64,000 nucleotides of DNA. It comes from Acidobacteriota bacterium. GTDB lineage: Bacteria; Acidobacteriota; JAAYUB01. The stretch is taken from contig JAKQOW010000051.1 of NCBI GenBank assembly GCA_029565065.1, forward strand, positions 106,789-170,788, written 5' to 3'. Positions 26,098 to 34,490 of this stretch are shown here, in pieces (position 1 is the first letter of the stretch; every line of letters starts with the position of its first letter). The translations under genes were made by a program, and so were the position numbers. The notes under the pieces are model-generated. The model was not told the DNA's origin, searched no databases, and saw only the letters and a list, made by a program, of their open reading frames with translations.

Positions 26098-26625
26098 CTA
26101 ATCCCCCGGACGCTCCTGAGTTCGCGGGCGGGCGCTCCGGCCCTCCTTGTGCCGCTCCATCATCCGTCGGCGCATCTCACCGCGGAATTCTTCTTTCAAC
26201 CGTTTCAATTCGATCCGCTGCTCCGGGGTCAGCCGGTCCCGAATGTCCAACTGCATCAGGATGGTGTTTCGCACCATTTCCGCGCGCGCCTGGGCAATCC
26301 CATCCACCAGCTGGAGCGTCTGCTCCCGGTTCACGTCCACCTGATCGGAGACCTGTTGAAAATCGAGCAGTAGCTTCTCCAGACGGGCTTTGCCATCCAC
26401 CAATTTTTTGCGGTGTTCCACGAACACGGTGTCGATCTGCTCGATCTGCGCCGGGGTGAGCTTCAGTTCGGCAACCACCCGTTCATGCTTCCACCACTTG
26501 CCGGGCAGATCCAGCAGATCCAGCCGTTTCATGTCAGGATCCTGAGCCGCCAAGGGCAGGCATAAAGCCGCCCAAAAGACCGCCAGCATCATACCGGCCG
26601 GAAGGCAGCGGGGATGTATCGTCAT
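26098..26625 (-). CDS. Spy/CpxP-like periplasmic protein
   Basis: 175 residues. A signal peptide (MMLAVFWAALCLPLAAQ) precedes an all-helical domain with two LTxxQ motifs, ELKLTPAQIEQID and RDRLTPEQRIELKRLKEEF, the hallmark of Spy, CpxP and CnrX/ZraP relatives. These bind unfolded proteins or metals and often feed into envelope-stress regulation. A basic Arg-rich tail ends the protein. GGAGG lies 5 nt before the ATG at 26625, and an upstream open frame lacks support. It is the third gene of an ECF sigma, anti-sigma, Spy-like operon, which suggests it modulates that sigma pathway; this is inferred from position. Confidence 0.8.
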   Translation of the reverse strand: MTIHPRCLPAGMMLAVFWAALCLPLAAQDPDMKRLDLLDLPGKWWKHERVVAELKLTPAQIEQIDTVFVEHRKKLVDGKARLEKLLLDFQQVSDQVDVNREQTLQLVDGIAQARAEMVRNTILMQLDIRDRLTPEQRIELKRLKEEFRGEMRRRMMERHKEGRSARPRTQERPGD

Positions 26626-26641
26626 GGTTACCTCCGAATGT

Positions 26642-27232
26642 TCACGCTTTGAATGAGCCGATTGCGGAACCCGACAACAGCGCTTTGTCCGGTGCTTCAC
26701 CCGACGGCTCCTGACCGTCCGCTGGATCCGCGGCTTCGGGCTCGGAGGAACGGGTTCCATTGGTCATATCCCATTCCTCGTAAACGTCCATCAAGCGGCT
26801 TTCGTCAAAATCCATCAACTGGTCCACCTCCAGCAAGAGCTGCTGGTCGCGCTGGTCGTTGGCCGAAAACTCCACCGGCGCCGGGGAGGGGCCCGCCGGC
26901 AGCAGGAGCAACAGGCTAAACGCGATCAGCAGTGCTGCCGCCCCCGACCACGCCACGATTCGGACCGACGGCGGCAGGAAAGCAAGCCGCAGCAACCGCA
27001 GGGGTTGCCGCGCTTCCGCGGCTTCGATCTTGCGCCAGACCGCCTGGTTGAATCCGGGCGACGGGTCGAGTCCGGGGTGGGCGGACAAGGCGGACCAGGT
27101 TTTGTCCACCCCTTCGAGCAGCTCTCGGCATTCGGCACAACTCGCCAGGTGACGGGCAACCTCCGGGTTCCGGGCCGGGTCATTCTCGTCATCGAGCTCG
27201 AGGATGTGATCGCGCACGTCTTCACACTCCAT
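26642..27232 (-). CDS. Anti-sigma factor with zinc-finger domain
   Basis: 196 residues. The N-terminal ZAS-type zinc motif is RHLASCAECRELL (HxxxCxxC), preceded by a conserved helix starting CEDVRDHILELDD. A transmembrane helix occurs at about residues 95-118, and an acidic periplasmic tail follows. It should sequester the ECF sigma factor encoded 11 bp upstream and release it on envelope stress. The ATG at 27232 is chosen because it starts just before the zinc domain; an earlier in-frame ATG would lie inside the sigma gene. The acidic C-terminal half (DFDESRLMDVYEEWD) is not recognised as a domain. Confidence 0.82.
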   Translation of the reverse strand: MECEDVRDHILELDDENDPARNPEVARHLASCAECRELLEGVDKTWSALSAHPGLDPSPGFNQAVWRKIEAAEARQPLRLLRLAFLPPSVRIVAWSGAAALLIAFSLLLLLPAGPSPAPVEFSANDQRDQQLLLEVDQLMDFDESRLMDVYEEWDMTNGTRSSEPEAADPADGQEPSGEAPDKALLSGSAIGSFKA

Positions 27233-27243
27233 AATGCACCTGC

Positions 27244-27834
27244 CTAATCTGTGGCCGTGGGATCCAGCCGGCTTTCCGCTCGGAGCAACGTCTCCCGCAG
27301 CCTGAGTTTTCCACGGTGGATATGCGTCTTGATGGCCGCCACACTGCACTTCATGATGTCGGCGATCTCCTGATACGAGCAGCCCTCATACTTTCGCAGC
27401 GTCAGTGCCACCTTCTCCTTGTCCGGCAAAGCCACCAGGGCCTGTTGCACCAACAATCCCAACTCCTTCCGCTCCAGCGACTCATGGGCGCCGTCATTCT
27501 CCCCGGCAGTGAGGACGTCCAGAAAACGCTCCCGCACGTTCGTCGCCAGCTCGGACTCCCGAACCATCCGCCGGTGCTTCCGGATGTGCTTCAGGGTGGT
27601 GTTAGTGGCCACCTTAAACAACCAGGTCGAAAACCGGGCGCTGGCAGTGTACCGAGTGCGTGCCAGGTAGATCTGGACGAACACGTCCTGAGCGATTTCC
27701 TCCGCCGCTGCGGCATCGCGAACCATCCGATAGACGAAATTGATGACCGGCTTCCGGTAACGATCCATCAGCAAGTCGAAACTCGCGACATCGCCGTCCC
27801 GGACTCGTTCCATCAACTGCGCGTCGGCGTCCAT
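27244..27834 (-). CDS. ECF RNA polymerase sigma factor (RpoE-like), minus-strand operon
   Basis: 196 residues. Region 2 includes DLLMDRYRKPVINFVYRMVRD and the -10 contact helix AEEIAQDVFVQIYLA, with FSTWLFKVATNTTLKHIRK. Region 4 has LPDKEKVALTLRKYEGCSYQEIADIMKCS and AAIKTHIHRGKLRLR for the -35 element. GGAG lies 8 nt upstream of the ATG. It heads an operon with an anti-sigma and a Spy-like gene and is divergent from a second ECF operon across 166 bp. Autoregulation is usual for this class, but I could not pick out a repeated ECF-type promoter in the shared region. Confidence 0.9.
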   Translation of the reverse strand: MDADAQLMERVRDGDVASFDLLMDRYRKPVINFVYRMVRDAAAAEEIAQDVFVQIYLARTRYTASARFSTWLFKVATNTTLKHIRKHRRMVRESELATNVRERFLDVLTAGENDGAHESLERKELGLLVQQALVALPDKEKVALTLRKYEGCSYQEIADIMKCSVAAIKTHIHRGKLRLRETLLRAESRLDPTATD

Positions 27835-27914
27835 CGGTTCGCTCCAGCACTCCGTCCGATAATTAAATCCCGTCGCTGTCAAAAAGTTGCAGAGCGGGAC
27901 AACGGATCAATTTC

Positions 27915-27944
27915 TTGACACACGGAAAGCGGGTATAGTTTAAT
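27915..27944 (+). promoter_or_regulatory. Sigma-70 promoter of the plus-strand ECF operon
   Basis: TTGACA, 18 nt, TTTAAT (-10 is 5/6). It predicts a leader of about 50 nt before the TTG start at 28001. Confidence 0.6.
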
Positions 27945-28000
27945 ACCGGCTGAAACTTCCCATGAGCTTTGGAATCATTTTATTTTGAGAGTGTTCTGCG

Positions 28001-28588
28001 TTGACGTTGAGTCCCGACGTTGACAATCTGATCCGTAGAACCCGTGATGGCGATCTCCACGCGTTCCATCAATTATACGACCAATACTCCAAACGGGTGC
28101 TCAACTTCAGCTATCGCCTGACCGGATCTCGGGAAACCGCCGAGGAGGTTACCCAAGAAACGTTCATCTCGGTCTTTAAAAACATGAAGGCGCTCAAGGA
28201 CACTTCCCGGTTCGAGCCCTGGCTGTTCATGATCGCCCGGAACTTCGTTTACCAGGTGTACCGGCGGAAACGTTTACCCACGGTTTCCACCGATGAAACC
28301 GACGAGGACAACCGGGAGATCATCCACCTGGAAGATGAGGACAGCACTCCGGAAGAGCAGCTGCTCCGGGGAGAATTGCAGCAGGTGGCCCGTCAAGTTA
28401 TTCAGTCACTGGCGCTCAAATACCGGGAGGTGTTTGTCCTGGCCGTCCTGGAAGGTTTCAGCTACCAGGAGGTGGCCAAACTGGTGGGCCGTAAACCCCA
28501 ATCGGTCAAGACCGACATTCACCGAGCGCGGTTGATGATTCGAGAACGGTTGGCCCGCTACCTTCGCGAAGGATCTGCGGAATCATGA
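28001..28588 (+). CDS. ECF RNA polymerase sigma factor, plus-strand operon
   Basis: 195 residues, sequence-distinct from the divergent ECF factor. Region 2: FHQLYDQYSKRVLNFSYRLTG, ETAEEVTQETFISVFKNM and EPWLFMIARNFVYQVYRRKR. An acidic linker (ETDEDNREIIHLEDEDS) is followed by region 4: LALKYREVFVLAVLEGFSYQEVAKLVGR and SVKTDIHRARLMIRERL. The start is TTG at 28001, or the TTG two codons later; no ATG or GTG is suitably placed and the ribosome site is weak, so translation may be poor. The stop overlaps the anti-sigma start (ATGA). Confidence 0.9.
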   Translation: MTLSPDVDNLIRRTRDGDLHAFHQLYDQYSKRVLNFSYRLTGSRETAEEVTQETFISVFKNMKALKDTSRFEPWLFMIARNFVYQVYRRKRLPTVSTDETDEDNREIIHLEDEDSTPEEQLLRGELQQVARQVIQSLALKYREVFVLAVLEGFSYQEVAKLVGRKPQSVKTDIHRARLMIRERLARYLREGSAES

Positions 28589-29121
28589 ATTGCGGCGACT
28601 TTGACAGCAAGATTTCTGAATACCTGGACGGGGAACTCCCCGCCGGGGAACGCGACCGTTTTGACGCCCACGTTCGAAGCTGTGCCGCGTGCCGCCGTGA
28701 AGTGAATGCCCTGCTCGAGGCCCAGCGACTCCTCGTCGCCAATTTACCGCAACTGGAACCCGCTCCGCGCATCTGGGCCGGTGTCGCCGACGCGCTGTCC
28801 GCGCCGGAGCCGCACCGGTGGTGGGATTTTCTGCGCAGTCGCCCCTGGGTGCTGGCGGGGAGTGCGGCGGCCTTCCTCGCCGTCATCGGTGCGGGAATTT
28901 TCTTTTGGCAAACCCAACGCGGCGTCTTCAGTACGATGAACCTGCAACGCGAACTGGAGGCGCATGTCCGCTACCGCGCGTCGGTGGTCGCCCAGGGCAA
29001 TCCTTTCCAGACCAACGCAGCTCCCGCCGATAACCGGGCGAGGGATCCTGAAAACCCGTTCTCGCCCTACCTGCGCGGTCACGTCGCCAACCCTTTCATG
29101 GAGATGGACGATGGTGAGTAA
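28585..29121 (+). CDS. Anti-sigma factor with zinc-finger domain (second pair)
   Basis: 178 residues. The N-terminal zf-HC2/ZAS motif reads MNCGDFDSKISEYLDGEL, then HVRSCAACRREV. A single transmembrane helix lies at about residues 90-112 (WVLAGSAAAFLAVIGAGIFFW), and a Pro/Asn-rich periplasmic tail follows. It starts in an ATGA overlap with the cognate sigma gene, so the two proteins should be made in fixed ratio. It overlaps the following small gene by 11 bp. It is the likely membrane-bound repressor of the plus-strand ECF factor; the inducing signal is unknown. Confidence 0.85.
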   Translation: MNCGDFDSKISEYLDGELPAGERDRFDAHVRSCAACRREVNALLEAQRLLVANLPQLEPAPRIWAGVADALSAPEPHRWWDFLRSRPWVLAGSAAAFLAVIGAGIFFWQTQRGVFSTMNLQRELEAHVRYRASVVAQGNPFQTNAAPADNRARDPENPFSPYLRGHVANPFMEMDDGE

Positions 29122-29560
29122 ATCGTGTTTACTGATCCTAATCACCGGCCTGACGCTTGTCACCACGCTACTGGGTGTAGAATCTCCTGATCAGGCGCTG
29201 GAAGACAAGAAGGCTATTGCCGTGTCCCAGCATGAGCTGCTAGTGCTGCTTATCGACAAAGGCCAGTATGACAAGTTGCAACCGGAGCTTCAAAAAATTC
29301 TGGATCTCAAATTCACCGACAAGCATGAAAAGTACGTCGTCGACGAAATCCTCATCCTGTCCGAACTCCTCTCAAAGAAGAATCAGCATAAATTGGCGCT
29401 CCAGCTGGCCGACATGGGATTGGGCTCGCTCCGCGAAAAGGAGAGTCAGGCCCGACTGTTCAAGGAAAAAGGCTTCATCTACAAGCAATTGGGACTTCCC
29501 GACAAGGCCATGGAGATGTTTGAAAAGGGCAAGGCCCTCGAAGTTCCGGGCGGAAAATAA
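29111..29560 (+). CDS. Small exported helical (TPR-like) protein in the ECF operon
   Basis: 149 residues. A signal peptide (KSCLLILITGLTLVTTLLG) is followed by about 120 helical, charged residues. The C-terminal part (HKLALQLADMGLGSLREKES, then LFKEKGFIYKQLGLPDKAMEMFEKG) resembles a pair of TPR helices. GGAG precedes the ATG, which lies inside the anti-sigma gene end (11-bp overlap), placing it third in the operon. By position it mirrors the Spy-like gene of the divergent ECF operon, so an accessory periplasmic role in sigma regulation is possible. No specific family was recognised. Confidence 0.65.
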   Translation: MVSKSCLLILITGLTLVTTLLGVESPDQALEDKKAIAVSQHELLVLLIDKGQYDKLQPELQKILDLKFTDKHEKYVVDEILILSELLSKKNQHKLALQLADMGLGSLREKESQARLFKEKGFIYKQLGLPDKAMEMFEKGKALEVPGGK

Positions 29561-29737
29561 CGCCACCCTGCGTCCGGTGCAGGCAAGTAAACACAGCAGG
29601 CCCTCACCTGAACATCAGCTTCAATTTCATGACGCGCTATTGCCTATAGCCAATCCGGATACAGGCGGATTCCGCCGGTATTCCGCTTCATCTGAACCTC
29701 CTCCGATCGGATGCGTCGAATGTCTGAAGAGGGTATT

Positions 29738-30967
29738 GTGATACACCACTTGGTTAACCGGGTGTTGATCCGATTCGCGGCTGTTGTTCTGCTGGGCACC
29801 GGAGCCGTTCCCACATTGATGGCTGCCCAACCATCCCAGCCCCGGCTGGCCGCTCAGGAGACAGATGAATTCGACCGCCTGAGGCGGGAAGGATTCGATG
29901 CTCTCTACAACATGGATTACACCGCCGCCCACGACCGATTCGAATCGCTGGGCCAGCTGGCCCCCCGGCATCCGGCTGCCCCGTTGTACCAGGCCACCAC
30001 GCTATGGCTGGAAATACTCAACCGGCAGCGCCGGTTGAGGTCCAATCTGTTCAGCGGCAACTCCTTTTTCGCCGAGGCTGAGGAGAAGGTCGATCCGGCG
30101 ATCGATAAACGGTTGCGCGCTTTCGCCAATGCCGCGATCGGACGCAGCCAACAAGCCTTGGCGGCTCATCCGAACGACACGGAAGCGCTCTATTACCAGG
30201 GCATGACTCACGGATTGATTGCCAGTTATGAGGCGACCGTGACCCGCTCATTTTTTTCCGCCCTCCGCAATGGGCTCGCATCAGTCCGGCTTCATGAACA
30301 GGTGCTGAAACTGGATCCCGATTATGTGGACGCGCGCCTGACCACCGGCACTTATAATTACATCATGGGTAGCCTGCCGCTTTACGTGAAGATCCTGGCC
30401 GCCCTCGGCGGTTACAGGGGCTCCCGCGAACGGGGGCTGGAGGCGATTCGCACGGTCGCCGAGCATGGGCGCTGGGCCAATGACGATGCGCGCGTCGCGT
30501 TGCTGACTTTTTACGCCCGGGAGCGGCGGTATGCGGACGCCCTGCAAACCGTGAGCGTCCTGGCCCAGAAGTATCCCCAGAATTATGTGTTCCAGCTGGA
30601 GCGGGCCGGTTTGCTGATCGAATTGGGCCGCGGTGCGGAGAGCCGTCGGATCTTTGAGGCCTTGCTGGATAACCCCTCGCGGTTGTCCGTGGCCGATCTG
30701 GTCCATTACCAGTATGCCGAAGCATTGGCTGCCCAGGGGCAGCCTGACGAGGCTCTCCGCCACTTTGTTGCGGCGGCGACCGCGCCCAAAGCCGCCGCCG
30801 AACTCGAGGCCAGGGCCACGTTGCGAGCCGGCCAGATGTCGGATCTCCTGGGGCGGCGTGATGCGGCCACGCGGCACTACCGGCGCGTGTTGGATATGCC
30901 GAACGTTTACGACTCCCACGAGCAAGCACGGCGAGGTCTGAAGCAGGCCTATCGCAATGCGAATTAG
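29738..30967 (+). CDS. Secreted TPR-repeat protein
   Basis: 409 residues. A signal sequence (LIRFAAVVLLGTGAVPTLMAAQ) is followed by helical repeats: FDALYNMDYTAAHDRFESLGQLAPRHPAAPLYQ, then repeats around residues 130-180, and clear TPR units near the end (RYADALQTVSVLAQKYPQN and GQPDEALRHFVAAAT). A conserved-looking insert, TGTYNYIMGSLPLYVKILAALGGYRGSRERGLE, is shared from memory with hypothetical TPR proteins of acidobacteria. The GTG at 29738 is preferred for its AGAGGG box; an ATG at 29711 is the alternative. It probably acts as a periplasmic or outer-membrane scaffold. Partners are unknown. Confidence 0.72.
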   Translation: MIHHLVNRVLIRFAAVVLLGTGAVPTLMAAQPSQPRLAAQETDEFDRLRREGFDALYNMDYTAAHDRFESLGQLAPRHPAAPLYQATTLWLEILNRQRRLRSNLFSGNSFFAEAEEKVDPAIDKRLRAFANAAIGRSQQALAAHPNDTEALYYQGMTHGLIASYEATVTRSFFSALRNGLASVRLHEQVLKLDPDYVDARLTTGTYNYIMGSLPLYVKILAALGGYRGSRERGLEAIRTVAEHGRWANDDARVALLTFYARERRYADALQTVSVLAQKYPQNYVFQLERAGLLIELGRGAESRRIFEALLDNPSRLSVADLVHYQYAEALAAQGQPDEALRHFVAAATAPKAAAELEARATLRAGQMSDLLGRRDAATRHYRRVLDMPNVYDSHEQARRGLKQAYRNAN

Positions 30968-31020
30968 ACCGCCGGCCGTTGGGCCGGACCGCCACCATCC
31001 GTTCGGAGCCGAGGTCGGAG

Positions 31021-31698
31021 ATGAGCACAACAAACTCGTTCAAGGATGCGCGAAGAGCCCAGCAGAGCTTGCTGGCTCCGTTGGAAAAAAAGGCGCTGAT
31101 CTGGATGGCGGAGCGCTTGCCGGCCTGGGTCAATTCCGACCATCTCACCGGTCTCGGCCTCCTGGCCATGCTCGGTGTCGGTCTGTCCTACTGGTACGCC
31201 AACCAGAGCCGACTCGGTTTGGTGCTAGCCAGCGCCTGGCTGGTGGTCAACTGGTTCGGCGACAGTCTCGACGGAACCGTGGCGCGGGTGCGGAACCAGC
31301 TTCGGCCCCGCTATGGTTTCTACGTGGACCACATCTGCGACGCCTTCGGCACCTTTTTCATGCTGGGCGGCCTGGCGCTGTCGGGTTACATGTCGCCTCC
31401 GGTGGCTGCCGCTCTGCTCATCGCCTACCTGATGCTGAACATTGAGGTGTATCTCGCCACCTATACGCTCGGCGCTTTTCACATGTCGTTCTGGAAATTC
31501 AGCCCCACCGAGCTGCGGCTCCTGCTCATTGTCGGTAACACCGCCTTGATGTTTCGTCCCATGACCAAGATTTTCGGTCCGCCTTTGCTCGTCTACGACG
31601 TGGGCGGCGTCATCGGCGCCGCCTGCATCTTCGCCACCCTGGTGGTCACGGCGATCCGCCACACCCGACAGCTATACCGCGAGGAAACCAAGTGGTGA
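31021..31698 (+). CDS. CDP-alcohol phosphatidyltransferase
   Basis: 225-residue membrane enzyme that transfers a phospho-alcohol from CDP-linked donor lipids. The complete signature is present in GDSLDGTVAR plus RYGFYVDHICD, with its eight conserved positions (DxxDGxxAR...GxxxDxxxD). Five or six hydrophobic helices follow. The amino-terminal LPAWVNSDHLTGLGLLAMLGVGLSYW is typical of the phosphatidylinositol-synthase-like branch, but the acceptor alcohol cannot be read from sequence. The ATG at 31021 is preceded by GAGGTCGGAG. The gene overlaps the gtrA-like gene by 7 bp, suggesting that both act on a glycolipid or phospholipid of the envelope. Confidence 0.88.
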   Translation: MSTTNSFKDARRAQQSLLAPLEKKALIWMAERLPAWVNSDHLTGLGLLAMLGVGLSYWYANQSRLGLVLASAWLVVNWFGDSLDGTVARVRNQLRPRYGFYVDHICDAFGTFFMLGGLALSGYMSPPVAAALLIAYLMLNIEVYLATYTLGAFHMSFWKFSPTELRLLLIVGNTALMFRPMTKIFGPPLLVYDVGGVIGAACIFATLVVTAIRHTRQLYREETKW

Positions 31699-32189
31699 CC
31701 GCCGCCCCAAACGGCGAGAACTGGCGTGACCTGGCGCGGCACTGGCTCCGGTTCAACGTCGTGGGTGCGCTGGGCATCGTTGTCCAGTTGCTGATCCTGG
31801 CGGGACTGATCGACGGCCTGGGTCTGAACTACCTTTGGGCCACTCTTGTCGCCGTCGAAGCGGCCATATTGCACAATTTTGCCTGGCACGAATGCTGGAC
31901 CTGGGCGGACCGGACCGGCCACCGCCCCGGCGACCTCCTGGTGCGGCTCGTCCGCTTCAACGTGGTCACCGGCCTCACGTCCATCCTGGGGAACCTGATC
32001 CTGATGAGGCTGTTCGTCGGCACGCTCCGCCTCCATTACCTGGCGGCCAACCTGCTGTCCATTGCCTTGTGCTACGTGCTGAATTTCGCAGCCAGCGAAT
32101 GGTTTGTTTTCAGAATCCGCCGGACCGAGAATCCGACGGATCCGCCAGCTGCGAAGTCCCGCGAACCAGGTTCCGGCTCAGTACGCTGA
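31692..32189 (+). CDS. GtrA-family membrane protein
   Basis: 165 residues with four transmembrane helices, as expected for GtrA-like flippases of polyprenyl-phosphate-linked sugars. Family features are WLRFNVVGALGIVVQLLILAGL at the first helix, the NFAWHECWTW turn after helix two, RFNVVTGLTSILGNL at the third, and NFAASEWFVF at the end. The GTG start at 31692 is preceded by GAGG and lies within the last codons of the CDP-alcohol phosphatidyltransferase gene, so the two are translationally coupled. Which lipid-linked sugar it moves is unknown; the only other glycosyltransferase genes nearby are about 10 kb away. Confidence 0.87.
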   Translation: MVTAAPNGENWRDLARHWLRFNVVGALGIVVQLLILAGLIDGLGLNYLWATLVAVEAAILHNFAWHECWTWADRTGHRPGDLLVRLVRFNVVTGLTSILGNLILMRLFVGTLRLHYLAANLLSIALCYVLNFAASEWFVFRIRRTENPTDPPAAKSREPGSGSVR

Positions 32190-32228
32190 GTGCCCCTCCA
32201 GGCGGGCCTGTGCCGCGTCCGTTTACCC

Positions 32229-32870
32229 TCAAGATCCGGATCGTTTCGCCCAGTCGCTTTCCGCGCGGCGGATCACACCGGCCGGGATCCCTTTCTGGCG
32301 CGCCTCGCGCAGCAGCGCATCCCGCCCCCGTTGGGCGTCTTCGAATTCCCGCCGCGCAGCGGCGTGGACCAATTGGGCCGCATCCAACCGCTCCCGACGG
32401 ACGGCGATGGTCTCGGGTTTCTCCCGCTCGATCGTCCAGACGTTGCCCGGCATGCCCGGCATGAACACGTCGAACGGCTGCGCCAGCTGGTAGGCGGACT
32501 CCGCCCGGATCAGATCTGTCTCCGCCTGGGCAAGGTTTTTCCGGGCGTCCTCGATCGCCTGGAATTGGTCCATGAGCCGGTGATAAAACGCCTCGTTTGG
32601 AGCAGCGGTTGAGAAGCCAACCGGCACCACCGGTCCTGCCGACGGCATGCCGGTCTCCGCGGCGTCGGCCTTGGACAGGCGGGATTGGGAGACGCGACCC
32701 TTGGCATTCTTCAGGTCCTGGTTCGTATAGACCTTGGCTGGTTTTCCCTTCACAGCCGTCTCGCGGGCGCGGGCAGCCAGATCGGCCACACTCTGAGCCC
32801 CGCACCAGACGGTAGCGAAACACACCAGCAGTACCGTGCCCGCTTTGAGAGCCGGTTGCGTGTTTGTCAT
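32229..32870 (-). CDS. Secreted helical protein with YTNQDL motif
   Basis: 213 residues. A signal peptide (LKAGTVLLVCFATVWCGAQS) is followed by SVADLAARARETAVKGKPAKVYTNQDL, then RVSQSRLSK. This N-terminal block recurs in the protein encoded at 36999-37421 (ARVFTNKDL, then SISQSK). The central part (about 90-130) is a helix rich in Ala, Glu and Gln, and residues 150-205 (RREFEDAQRGRDALLREARQKG) form another long charged helix, possibly a coiled coil. The ATG at 32870 follows GAGGA by 5 nt. Convergent with the gtrA-like gene. No enzymatic motif; function unknown. Confidence 0.7.
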   Translation of the reverse strand: MTNTQPALKAGTVLLVCFATVWCGAQSVADLAARARETAVKGKPAKVYTNQDLKNAKGRVSQSRLSKADAAETGMPSAGPVVPVGFSTAAPNEAFYHRLMDQFQAIEDARKNLAQAETDLIRAESAYQLAQPFDVFMPGMPGNVWTIEREKPETIAVRRERLDAAQLVHAAARREFEDAQRGRDALLREARQKGIPAGVIRRAESDWAKRSGS

Positions 32871-32983
32871 CTCGATCCTCACTGCAAACCATTATACTCG
32901 GGAACACGCATCACCCTGAGATCAGATGGTTGCTGAGCGGTGTCAGATCCGCACCCTGCTCTCCACGTGAGTTGATTTGTGTC

Positions 32984-32992
32984 TGGTATAAT
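32984..32992 (+). promoter_or_regulatory. Extended -10 promoter of the SDR-DUF2867 gene
   Basis: TGGTATAAT, a consensus -10 with the TG extension; no recognisable -35. Transcription would begin near 33000. Confidence 0.5.
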
Positions 32993-33026
32993 GCCATGCA
33001 GAATGCTCCTGGAGCCTGCGGCGCAG

Positions 33027-34490
33027 ATGCAACCCATGCGACACATCCTGCTAACCGGAGCCACCGGCTACATTGGCCGGCGCCTCCTGCTGCGGCTGGC
33101 GGGCGATCCGGCGGTTGCACTGCGCGTCCTGGTTCGGACGCGCGCCAAGCTGCCGCAACTGCCGGACCGCGTCGAGGTGGTTGAGGGCAGCACGTTCCAG
33201 CTGGACGCGCTCACCGCAGCTGTCCAAGGGATTGACCTTGCCTATTACCTGATCCATTCCATGGGCCAAGGCGCAGATTTTGAAGAAATGGACCGGGTTA
33301 GTGCGCACAATTTTGTTGACGCCTGCGTCGCGGCGGGAGTTCGGCGGATCGTGTACTTGGGCGGGTTGGGCCGGCCTGAAAGTGCCAGTCCGCACCTGCG
33401 CAGCCGGATGGAAACCGGGGCGATCCTATCATCACGCCCTGACCGCATTCAGACCATCCACTTCCGGGCAGGAGTGATCATCGGCTCCGGCTCCACCAGC
33501 TTCGAGATCATCCGGCATTTGGTTCAGAAGCTGCCGGTGATGGTCACACCGCGCTGGGTGTCCACCCGGACCCAGCCCATCGGCGTGAACGATGTGCTGG
33601 CCTATCTGCAGGCCGCCCGGTACCTGACAGCGGATGGTTGCTTTGAAGTCGACATCGGCGGCGAGGCGATGACTTTCGGCGAGATGATGCTGGCCACCGG
33701 CCAGGCCATGGGTCTACGCCGCTGGATCATCCGTGTGCCGGTGCTCACTCCGAAACTGTCCTCCTACTGGCTGATCCTGTTCACCCCCGTGCCCTACCGG
33801 CTGGCTGCCACCTTGGTCGAAGGATTACGATCGGAGACGGTGGTCACGAACGACCGGTCACATCAGCTCTTTCCCGGAATCCAGACCGAGCCTTTCGCGC
33901 AGTCCGTACGCACCGCCATTGCCGAAATCGAACAACGCCAGGTCATCAGCCGCTGGAGCGACAGCAGCGGGGAGCTCCGCGAGGATCCTGACGCGCCGCT
34001 GGAACAGGCCGTGTTTCAGGACCGTCGCAGTTACGACTTGAACGGCACATCCACAGCTTCTGTCTTCCGCGCCGTCACTGCCATCGGTGGCGAGCACGGC
34101 TGGTTTTCGTACAACATCCTCTGGCGCCTCCGCGGACTGATCGACAAGTTGGCCGGCGGCTATGGCCTGAGCCGCGGACGTCGCGATCCGGAAGCGCTGC
34201 GCATCGGTGACAGCCTCGACTTCTGGACCGTTGCCGACCTGGTCCCCGACCATCGCCTCCTCCTGCAGGCCCAGATGAAATTGCCCGGCCGCGCCTGGCT
34301 CGAGTTCCTCCTGACCGACCGCGCGCTCATCCAGACCGCATACTACTATCCGAACGGGGTGTGGGGGCGCCTTTACTGGTATCTCGTGCTGCCGTTTCAC
34401 GGCTTGGTTTTCCACAAGATGGGCCGGAGCATCATCCGGGAAGGCCGACGCATCGAAGCCGCTGGCGCTTGCTCCCGTGGAGGTGATTGA
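33027..34490 (+). CDS. NAD(P)-binding SDR protein with C-terminal DUF2867
   Basis: 487 residues. The N-terminal extended-SDR/NmrA-like Rossmann domain (about 1-290) has LLTGATGYIGRRLLLRL, YYLIHSMGQG, RIVYLGGLGR, and IHFRAGVIIGSGSTSFEIIR. The C-terminal DUF2867 domain (about 320-480) includes DFWTVADLVPDHRLLLQAQMKLPGRAWLEF and PNGVWGRLYWYLVLPFHGLVFHKMGR. Proteins of this architecture are commonly annotated as NAD-dependent epimerases, but no substrate is established to my knowledge. The start may be ATG 33027 or 33036; GGAG at 33011 favours the first. Its stop overlaps the start of the XdhC-like gene. Confidence 0.85.
   Translation: MQPMRHILLTGATGYIGRRLLLRLAGDPAVALRVLVRTRAKLPQLPDRVEVVEGSTFQLDALTAAVQGIDLAYYLIHSMGQGADFEEMDRVSAHNFVDACVAAGVRRIVYLGGLGRPESASPHLRSRMETGAILSSRPDRIQTIHFRAGVIIGSGSTSFEIIRHLVQKLPVMVTPRWVSTRTQPIGVNDVLAYLQAARYLTADGCFEVDIGGEAMTFGEMMLATGQAMGLRRWIIRVPVLTPKLSSYWLILFTPVPYRLAATLVEGLRSETVVTNDRSHQLFPGIQTEPFAQSVRTAIAEIEQRQVISRWSDSSGELREDPDAPLEQAVFQDRRSYDLNGTSTASVFRAVTAIGGEHGWFSYNILWRLRGLIDKLAGGYGLSRGRRDPEALRIGDSLDFWTVADLVPDHRLLLQAQMKLPGRAWLEFLLTDRALIQTAYYYPNGVWGRLYWYLVLPFHGLVFHKMGRSIIREGRRIEAAGACSRGGD

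Noticed and set aside
28001..28009. ATG or GTG start for the plus-strand ECF factor
   Set aside because: None is placed so as to keep the N-terminal conserved helix; TTG at 28001 or 28007 is the only option.
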